From a virus, in IMG/VR virus record IMGVR_UViG_3300046517_001487, positions 1 to 29,543 of that record: 29,543 bases of DNA; one strand, written 5' to 3'. A model generated the notes under the pieces. The model saw only the letters and a program-made list of their open reading frames with translations, searched no databases and was not told the DNA's origin. A program made the translations under genes and the position numbers. This document shows, in pieces, positions 21,870 to 26,597 of this stretch (position 1 is the first letter of the stretch; each line of letters begins with the position of its first letter).

Positions 21870-21900
21870 GTCATTGAAATTATTTAATAATTTCAATGAC
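21870..21900. repeat. 31-bp perfect palindrome
   Basis: Arms GTCATTGAAATTATT (21870-21884) and AATAATTTCAATGAC (21886-21900) are exact reverse complements around a single T. It is AT-rich in a GC-rich genome and has no poly-T tail. Candidate roles are a protein-binding site, a DNA cruciform, or a structured RNA element. Confidence 0.8.
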
Positions 21901-22011
21901 ATGCATGGTCACCCTCCGTTTTCTTCGAGCCCCCCGGGGGTATGTCCGCTTTTTTTAGGGAACCCATCCGGCCTTGAGATGGGACCCACAACTGACGCGC
22001 CCGCTATCGCG

Positions 22012-22025
22012 TAGGACTTTTCTGA
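22012..22025 (+). promoter_or_regulatory. Operator-like element (TAGGACTTTTCTGA)
   Basis: Copy of the dispersed element 15 bases upstream of the 76-aa gene start, paired with an inverted copy that follows directly. Confidence 0.5.
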
Positions 22026-22037
22026 GGTATAGTCCTC
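22024..22037 (-). promoter_or_regulatory. Operator-like palindrome directly before a start codon
   Basis: GAGGACTATACCTC when read on the minus strand, with GAGG/CCTC arms. It contains TATAGT, a possible -10, only six bases before ATG 22040, which would give a leaderless transcript. Confidence 0.4.
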
Positions 22038-22039
22038 GA

Positions 22040-22270
22040 ATGTCTGAATTTGCCATCACTGTCGAGAAACGCGGTTCCGATCGCGTGGTGCTGTGTGGCG
22101 GTCGTATCATCACGCGGGTGGTCCCTGATGAAAAATATTCGGGAATGTATCGCATTCTGGCTGACGGCAAGCTGTCCGACATGGTGAACATCTCGCGCGC
22201 CACCGACGCGGCGCAGGTGTTGGCTCTATCCATCCTCAATAGGAACACGGCGTCAGCCAAAATAAGCTAG
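22040..22270 (+). CDS. Small hypothetical protein
   Basis: A 76-aa protein with no ribosome site; two operator-like elements abut the ATG. The sequence is strand-rich at first (EFAITVEKRGSDRVVLCGGR, IITRVVPDEKYSGMYRILAD) and then helical (MVNISRATDAAQVLALSILN). No domain is recognised. It stands alone between the 380-bp gap and the PEP-CTERM-type gene and is probably expressed from a repressor-controlled promoter. Confidence 0.6.
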   Translation: MSEFAITVEKRGSDRVVLCGGRIITRVVPDEKYSGMYRILADGKLSDMVNISRATDAAQVLALSILNRNTASAKIS

Positions 22271-22388
22271 GCCACAGCGATTATTTCGCTTCGAGGGCAT
22301 CATGGTAGCCTCGGCATGTTTTTATCGCCTGCTGGCATCGGTTCTTGGGCGATCTAAGGAAACCCCCTTAACCGCCGCGTTATTTTCC

Positions 22389-22402
22389 TAGGAACATTCC
22401 TA
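22389..22402. promoter_or_regulatory. Operator-like palindrome (TAGGAACATTCCTA)
   Basis: Perfect TAGGAA/TTCCTA arms, 74 bases upstream of the secreted-protein gene, within its likely promoter region. Confidence 0.55.
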
Positions 22403-22422
22403 CGGCCCTGCTACGATTTTAC

Positions 22423-22454
22423 CGCACAACCGCGCGTCCCGCGCGGTTTGGTGC
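22423..22454 (+). other. Leader hairpin before the secreted-protein gene
   Basis: AACCGCGCG (22428-22436) pairs perfectly with CGCGCGGTT (22440-22448), and flanking CGCAC/GTGCG extends it with small bulges. It lies 21 bases before the start codon, without a full T-tract. It could be an attenuator or stabilise the mRNA. Confidence 0.5.
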
Positions 22455-22475
22455 GATAACCAACGGAGACTGTTC

Positions 22476-23120
22476 ATGAAACGTCTAGTGATAGCGGCAA
22501 TTCTTTGCATTGCCGCAACGTCGGCGCAAGTCTTGCTTGCCTCGCGGGCGAGTGCCGACATCATCGTCAGTCCGCATCTGAGCGGCACCGGCGACAACGT
22601 CATTGCCGATTCGACCAGCACCACTTCTGCGCTTGGTCATCTCAACGGAACCCACCTCGACGTGGTGGATTACACCGGCCTGACCGCCGGCTTCATCGGC
22701 GCCGCCCACGGCAACGATATCAAGATTGATAATACTGTCGGCATCAACGTCCAGGTGTTTGATCCGACCAACACTTTTGTTGTGCCGACATTCACGCAGG
22801 TGTTCAGCCTGAAGGGCACTGGCGACATATTGATGAGCGTCGTTGCCAACGACGGCACCTTTAACTTCAACCTTGGCAACATCGATCCCAATGCACAGTC
22901 GGGCTTCACGGTCAGTGCGCTCAACGGTGAGAGCATTATTAGCCTGTCGTTGCTCGATGTTGGCGGCAACATCACCGATTTCGAGCATAACCGCATCGAT
23001 ATCGCCCCGTTGGCGGTGCCGCTCCCGATCGTTGGCGCCGGCTTGCCTGGCTTGCTGGGCGGCTTGTTTGCCCTGGCCGGTCTGGCGTGGCGGCGCCGAT
23101 CAAGTTTCAGCATCCGCTGA
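22476..23120 (+). CDS. Secreted PEP-CTERM-type protein (possible lysogenic conversion gene)
   Basis: A 214-aa exported protein with GGAG seven bases before the ATG. Signal peptide at residues 1-~27 (MKRLVIAAILCIAATSAQVL, cleavage after ASRASA). The mature region is beta-rich and Asn/Asp/Gly-rich (GTHLDVVDYTGLTAGFIGAA, INVQVFDPTNTFVVPTF, DGTFNFNLGNIDPN). The end has a tripartite sorting signal: PLPIVGAGLPGLLGGLFALA, then GLAWRRRSS, as in PEP-CTERM/VPLPA proteins handled by exosortase in Gram-negative bacteria. This is not a virion gene type; it has its own leader, operator-like site and terminator, so it looks like a host-derived moron. The surface or exopolysaccharide role is unproven. Confidence 0.75.
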   Translation: MKRLVIAAILCIAATSAQVLLASRASADIIVSPHLSGTGDNVIADSTSTTSALGHLNGTHLDVVDYTGLTAGFIGAAHGNDIKIDNTVGINVQVFDPTNTFVVPTFTQVFSLKGTGDILMSVVANDGTFNFNLGNIDPNAQSGFTVSALNGESIISLSLLDVGGNITDFEHNRIDIAPLAVPLPIVGAGLPGLLGGLFALAGLAWRRRSSFSIR

Positions 23121-23127
23121 AAGTGGC

Positions 23128-23155
23128 GCCGGCCCAACGGCCGGCACGTTTCCTC
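23128..23155 (+). terminator. Probable terminator after the secreted-protein gene
   Basis: Stem GCCGGCC (23128-23134), loop CAAC, GGCCGGC (23139-23145), followed by a short T-rich stretch (GTTTCCTCTT). It lies seven bases after the stop codon. Confidence 0.6.
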
Positions 23156-23184
23156 TTGAAGCCGTTCCTTCGACTTCAGCTCGT

Positions 23185-23454
23185 CTAATCCTTGCGGTGG
23201 CACGGTGCCGGCGGGCTTTTTTCCAGCATGGCGCGCAGCCGTTCGATCTCATCGCATAATTCCTGATTGGTTTGGGCAATGAGTTGCCAAGCTTTTGCGG
23301 CGGATCGCCGCCATTCGATCTCGGCGCGCAGCCGCTCGATCTCGTCGGCGGCTTCGCGCATGATCTGCGGGACCACATACGGGTCAAGCTTGGTGCCATG
23401 CGTCCCGGCGTGGGCGTGTGGCGGGCAGCGCAGCCGCTCAACGATGTCGGTCAT
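23185..23454 (-). CDS. Coiled-coil hypothetical protein, paralogue of next gene
   Basis: An 89-aa protein. It shares with its neighbour the pattern MTDIVERLRCP and EAADEIERLRAEIE, followed by a second coil (LCDEIERLRAMLEKS). Proteins with 'D-I/L-V/I-E-R-L-R ... EAADEIERLR' are common small phage proteins of unknown role. Its start overlaps the stop of the gene at 23696 (ATGA), so the two form a minus-strand operon. It contains His/Pro between coils (CPPHAHAGTHGT). Function unknown. Confidence 0.7.
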   Translation of the reverse strand: MTDIVERLRCPPHAHAGTHGTKLDPYVVPQIMREAADEIERLRAEIEWRRSAAKAWQLIAQTNQELCDEIERLRAMLEKSPPAPCHRKD

Positions 23455-23696
23455 GTTGGCCGTCCGTCGTTTACTATCGTTGTCCCGGCTGACCCCTTCG
23501 GCAATTCCTCGCCATTAGCTGCCGTGTAGGTAGCAAGTGCAGCCCGCAAGCGCGTGATTTCGGCGAGATATATTTCGATGCTTCTGCGCAACTGTTCGAT
23601 CTCGTCGGCGGCCTCGTGATAGGTCTTCTGCCATTGCATGGTCGGCGGCTTGCCGCCAGCATCCTCGCGCAGCCGCTCGATTAGATCAGTCGACAT
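23451..23696 (-). CDS. Coiled-coil hypothetical protein
   Basis: An 81-aa protein with a strong GGGAGG ribosome site seven bases before the ATG. It begins MSTDLIERLREDAGG, then EAADEIEQLRRSIEI and EITRLRAALATYTA, so it is a heptad-repeat protein like its downstream neighbour, and the pair probably arose by duplication. It is transcribed away from terminase. Function unknown. Confidence 0.7.
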   Translation of the reverse strand: MSTDLIERLREDAGGKPPTMQWQKTYHEAADEIEQLRRSIEIYLAEITRLRAALATYTAANGEELPKGSAGTTIVNDGRPT

Positions 23697-23731
23697 GTTA
23701 CCTCCCCTGTTGGGCCGGGTCCCATCTTTTA

Positions 23732-23745
23732 ACGGAAAAGTCCTA
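23732..23745 (-). promoter_or_regulatory. Operator-like element directly before terminase (TAGGACTTTTCCGT)
   Basis: Minus-strand copy of the element ending one base before the terminase ATG at 23747. No ribosome site is visible between them. Confidence 0.55.
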
Positions 23746-23746
23746 A

Positions 23747-25240
23747 ATGCAAGTGCCTCTGGCCCGTGACCAGAACGACTGGTCGCCCAAGGCGGTCGAT
23801 GCCGTCAAGGTCGCGGCCGAGTTGATCCGGCGCAAGGACAGCGCTGCGCATCTGATCGATTTCACGGAATATACGTTCCCGAGGTATCGCACCGCACCGC
23901 ACCATCGGCTGATTGCCGGGCAGCTCGAGCGTGTCGAGAACGGCGAGATCGATCGATTGATGTTGCTGGTGCCGCCGCGGCACGGCAAAAGCGAGTTGGC
24001 ATCCCACCGTTTCCCGGCCTGGTTTCTGGGGAGACAACCGGACAAGCAGTTCATCTCGGTGTCGGCGACCGAGAGCCTCGCCACCGATTTCGGCCGGGCG
24101 GTCAGGAACACCATCGGCTCGAACGAATACAAATGCATTTTCGAGACCACGACGCTGGCAGAGGATAGTCAAGCCAGAGGCAAGTGGCACACCAGCGCCG
24201 GCGGCATTTATTATGCGCTCGGAATCGGCGGCGCCATCCTCGGCCGCGGCGGCGACGTGATCCTGATCGATGATCCATATGCATCGATGGCCGACGCGAT
24301 GTCGGAGCTGACAAGAAAGAATGTTTGGGATTGGTATGGCGGGACGGCCTACAACCGGCTGATGCCGGGCGGCAGAATTATTATTATTAATCACCGGATG
24401 CACGAGGATGATCTGTGCGGGCAGTTGCTGGCGCAGCAGCACGCCGGCGGCGACAAGTTTACGGTGGTCGAATTGCCAGCCATCAAGGACGATGGCACCG
24501 CATTGTGGGACGACGCCTATCCGATCGAGACGCTGGAACGGATCCGGAGAAATACCCAGCCCAGGTTTTGGTCAAGCCTGTACATGCAGAACCCGACGCC
24601 GGACGAGGGCGATTATTTCAAGCTGGATTGGCTGAAGCCCTATGATCTGCCTCCTGATCGCCAGACCATGCGGGTGTACGGCGGTAGTGACTATGCGGTC
24701 ACCGACAGCGGCGGCGATTATACGGTTCATGCGGTGGTTGGCATTGATCCCGACGCCAGAATGTTTCTGCTCGACGTGTGGCGGAAGCAGGCTGCCTCCG
24801 ACCAGTGGGTCGAGGCGTTCTGCGACTTGGTGAAAAAGTGGAAGCCGTTGGGCTGGGCCGAGGAGCAGGGCCAGATCAAGTCCGGTGTCGGTCCCTGGCT
24901 CGAGAGACGACAAAGGCAGCGCGAGGCGTATTGCTATCGCGAGCAGTTCCCGACCAGAGGCGACAAGGCCATTCGGGCCCAGTCGATTCGAGGAAGGATG
25001 GCGCTTGAGGGTCTCTACGTTCCCGAACACGCCAAATGGTATCCGGCGTTCCGCTCCGAGTTGTTGAGTTTCCCCGCCGGCAAGCACGACGATCAGGTCG
25101 ATGCGATCGGCCTCATTGGGCAGTTGCTTGACAGAATGTCGGCCGGGATCCGGGCGAAAAAGCCCGATGCGCCGATCCAGTTGTCTGGCTACCGGGCGAT
25201 GCGCGAGGTGGCGGGGGTGGATGAGTTCAAGACGTATTGA
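23747..25240 (+). CDS. terL: Terminase large subunit
   Basis: A 497-aa ATPase-nuclease that packages DNA into the prohead through the portal. The ATPase shows VPPRHGKSE (residues 75-83) as Walker A, adenine-region QFISVSATESLATDFGRAV, and Walker B GDVILIDDPYAS (~168-179). The C-terminal RNase-H-like nuclease has GGSDYAVTDSGGDYTVHAVV (metal-binding Asp), a WAEEQGQIKSG segment and the final KHDDQVDAIGL. Length and layout are normal for tailed-phage TerL. There is no ribosome site; an operator-like element abuts the ATG. The partner small subunit is uncertain. Confidence 0.93.
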   Translation: MQVPLARDQNDWSPKAVDAVKVAAELIRRKDSAAHLIDFTEYTFPRYRTAPHHRLIAGQLERVENGEIDRLMLLVPPRHGKSELASHRFPAWFLGRQPDKQFISVSATESLATDFGRAVRNTIGSNEYKCIFETTTLAEDSQARGKWHTSAGGIYYALGIGGAILGRGGDVILIDDPYASMADAMSELTRKNVWDWYGGTAYNRLMPGGRIIIINHRMHEDDLCGQLLAQQHAGGDKFTVVELPAIKDDGTALWDDAYPIETLERIRRNTQPRFWSSLYMQNPTPDEGDYFKLDWLKPYDLPPDRQTMRVYGGSDYAVTDSGGDYTVHAVVGIDPDARMFLLDVWRKQAASDQWVEAFCDLVKKWKPLGWAEEQGQIKSGVGPWLERRQRQREAYCYREQFPTRGDKAIRAQSIRGRMALEGLYVPEHAKWYPAFRSELLSFPAGKHDDQVDAIGLIGQLLDRMSAGIRAKKPDAPIQLSGYRAMREVAGVDEFKTY

Positions 25241-25248
25241 AGGTGATC

Positions 25249-25614
25249 ATGCGCGCACTCATGCTGCTCGGCCTGTTGCTGCTGACCGGCGACGCCGTGG
25301 CGCAGGGCATCGGTACACCGACCAAGCGCGCCTGGATCACCGAGTTCACCACCACGCGGGTCGAGGCGGCGGCCAACATCGCGACCTTGCCGAGCCTGCA
25401 CAAGCAGCCGGCGGTGGATCTGCGGGACGGCCTGGTCAAGTATTTCCAGGCCACCAATCCGACCACCCGCTATGTCCGCATCATGTGCGAGGTGCAGTGC
25501 GCCATCAGCAGCACGGGACCGGCTTCGGTCGACGACATCGTGCTGCCGCTGTTGCATCCGGAATATTTCCTGGTTGCCGGCGTGCAGACCATTTCGGTGA
25601 TTTTGGCACCATGA
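25249..25614 (+). CDS. Small exported protein, first of a tandem pair
   Basis: A 121-aa protein. ATG 25249 has AAGGTGA upstream; a TTG at 25237 is less likely. Residues 1-19 look like a signal peptide (MRALMLLGLLLLTGDAVAQ). The mature part has WITEFTTTRVEAAAN, then YVRIMCEVQCAIS with two Cys three residues apart, then DIVLPLLHPEYFLVAGVQTI. The last part resembles small phage head-associated proteins with a YVR...C...C...PEYF pattern, but those I recall lack signal peptides. It is paralogous to the next gene. Role unknown. Confidence 0.7.
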   Translation: MRALMLLGLLLLTGDAVAQGIGTPTKRAWITEFTTTRVEAAANIATLPSLHKQPAVDLRDGLVKYFQATNPTTRYVRIMCEVQCAISSTGPASVDDIVLPLLHPEYFLVAGVQTISVILAP

Positions 25615-25622
25615 GGACGACT

Positions 25623-25970
25623 ATGCGCGCACTGATGCTGCTGGGCTTGCTGCTAATCCCGAGCGCGGCAAATGCCGCGACGGCGCGGGTCTGGATTGCC
25701 GAGTTTGCCACCGCGCGGGCGCAGGCGGCGGCGCCGTTTGCCGTCTTGCCGGCGCTGACGGTGCAGCCGGTGCTCGATATCTCACTGACCCGCCAGGTCT
25801 CGTTGCTGTTCAGCGGCCAGACCAAGTACATCCGGGTGGTGTGCGAAGTGCAGTGTACCATTCGCGCTGGCGGCAATCCGACCGTCAATGACATCCTGCT
25901 GCCAGCGCTGAAGCCGGAATATTTCGGCGTCGCGCCGGGCTCGACCATTTCGGTGGTGGCGGCGCCGTGA
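25623..25970 (+). CDS. Small exported protein, second of a tandem pair
   Basis: A 115-aa protein. ATG 25623 follows a GAGGA ribosome site and aligns with the start of its neighbour. An in-frame ATG at 25611 overlaps the previous stop. The signal peptide (MRALMLLGLLLIPSAANAA) and mature sequence (VWIAEFATARAQAAAPFAVL, YIRVVCEVQCTIRAGG, ILLPALKPEYFGVAPGSTIS) match the upstream gene, so the pair is a tandem duplication. The stop overlaps a GTG for a 35-codon frame. A virion decoration or periplasmic function is possible; the sequence does not decide. Confidence 0.7.
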   Translation: MRALMLLGLLLIPSAANAATARVWIAEFATARAQAAAPFAVLPALTVQPVLDISLTRQVSLLFSGQTKYIRVVCEVQCTIRAGGNPTVNDILLPALKPEYFGVAPGSTISVVAAP

Positions 25971-26074
25971 CCGCCAAACCAACGCCCACCGCGGTGCCGC
26001 CGGTTAATTCGGTGCCGCCGAGCCGAAGGGATTACGGCTGGGTATGCGGGCGACCTGCTGGAAAAGGCCGATGA
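25967..26074 (+). CDS. Very short hypothetical frame
   Basis: A 35-codon frame with a GTG start overlapping the previous stop (GTGA). The product is Pro-rich then ends SRRDYGWVCGRPAGKGR. It fills the gap in an otherwise densely packed operon, which supports translation, but it is too short to judge. Confidence 0.35.
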   Translation: MTAKPTPTAVPPVNSVPPSRRDYGWVCGRPAGKGR

Positions 26075-26118
26075 GCGTGCCGATATACGGCGCCAACAAG
26101 CCGAGACGAAAGGTTAAC

Positions 26119-26346
26119 ATGGAATTGCATCCTTCGACATTCGATCATGTCAAGCCGTCCGACGAACAAGCCGAGACGATGCGCCAGGCCAGCGCGTTGT
26201 CGAAGGGCTACGCCGATGACATCGCCGGGATCCTGCCCGATGGCGCCGACAAGACTTATGTCTTGAGACGCATCAGAGAAACCGCGATGTGGATCAAGAC
26301 TGCCATCATGCGCGAGGACGACGGCTCGCCGCGGATGGAGATTTAG
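26119..26346 (+). CDS. Acb2/Tad1-like protein, candidate anti-CBASS cyclic-nucleotide sponge
   Basis: A 75-aa protein with a GAAAGG ribosome site before ATG 26119. A short two-helix protein: FDHVKPSDEQAETMRQASAL, SKGYADDIAGILPDGADKTY, VLRRIRETAMWIKTAIMRED. This matches the layout I know for the Acb2/Tad1 hairpin domain (Pro/Gln opening, first helix, L-P/C-P turn, R-x-x-x-A-M-W-x-x-x-A-I in the second helix). Acb2 proteins form oligomers that sequester cyclic oligonucleotide signals and block CBASS defence. In this window it sits between terminase and portal. Ligand-binding residues have not been checked, so activity is inference. Confidence 0.7.
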   Translation: MELHPSTFDHVKPSDEQAETMRQASALSKGYADDIAGILPDGADKTYVLRRIRETAMWIKTAIMREDDGSPRMEI

Positions 26347-26545
26347 AAATAAGTTCCTTTCGGATTTCACTCAGTAAAATATATGAGTCGAGGAATGATC
26401 GTTCGACCCAGGTGTCGGCGAGACCGCTGTAATCCTGGCAACGGTTGGCGCTGTCTGCTGCAAGTTTCATGACTTCGATGATCTGCTCTTGCAAGTTCAT
26501 GTTTTTGAATTTTTTGAACCAAGCGTTGTTCATTCGCGTCGTCAT
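26306..26545 (-). CDS. Small hypothetical protein, divergent from portal
   Basis: A 79-aa helical protein with a GGGAGC-type ribosome site before ATG 26545. Sequence: a basic start (MTTRMNNAWFKKFKNMNLQE), helix QIIEVMKLAADSANRCQ, then DTWVERSFLDSYILLSEIRK and a basic tail. The 3' end overlaps that of the Acb2-like gene by 41 bases tail to tail. It is divergent from portal with an operator-like element between. No family recognised; a counter-defence or regulatory role is only suggested by its neighbours. Confidence 0.55.
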   Translation of the reverse strand: MTTRMNNAWFKKFKNMNLQEQIIEVMKLAADSANRCQDYSGLADTWVERSFLDSYILLSEIRKELISKSPSAASRRPRA

Positions 26546-26577
26546 GCATTGCTCCCGAAAATACGACTGAGATTATC

Positions 26578-26591
26578 TAGGAAATAACCTA
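26578..26591. promoter_or_regulatory. Operator-like palindrome before portal (TAGGAAATAACCTA)
   Basis: Perfect TAGG/CCTA arms with core AAATAA. A possible plus-strand promoter TTGCTC (26549-26554), 18-base spacer, TTATCT (26573-26578) places the element over the transcription start. The start codon (GTG 26592 or ATG 26598) follows directly. Confidence 0.6.
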
Positions 26592-26597
26592 GTGGCA

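Larger units (their letters stand above)
21660..22039. other. 380-bp gap with several structured elements, no convincing gene
   Basis: Contents: CTCACC (21660) pairing with GGTGAG (21695) around the perfect palindrome CTGGTATGATACCAG (21672-21686). From about 21700 to 21860 there is GC-rich sequence in which I see no supported gene. A 31-bp palindrome follows at 21870-21900. The GC palindrome CCCCCGGGGG is at 21931-21940, then a T-run at 21951. Two operator-like elements precede the next gene. Its place between the DUF5681-like gene and terminase makes a packaging (cos/pac) or regulatory region possible. Confidence 0.5.

Noticed and set aside
21693-21887. 64-codon frame in the 380-bp gap
   Set aside because: Cys/Arg-rich, shadow-like composition, no ribosome site, and it runs into the palindrome.
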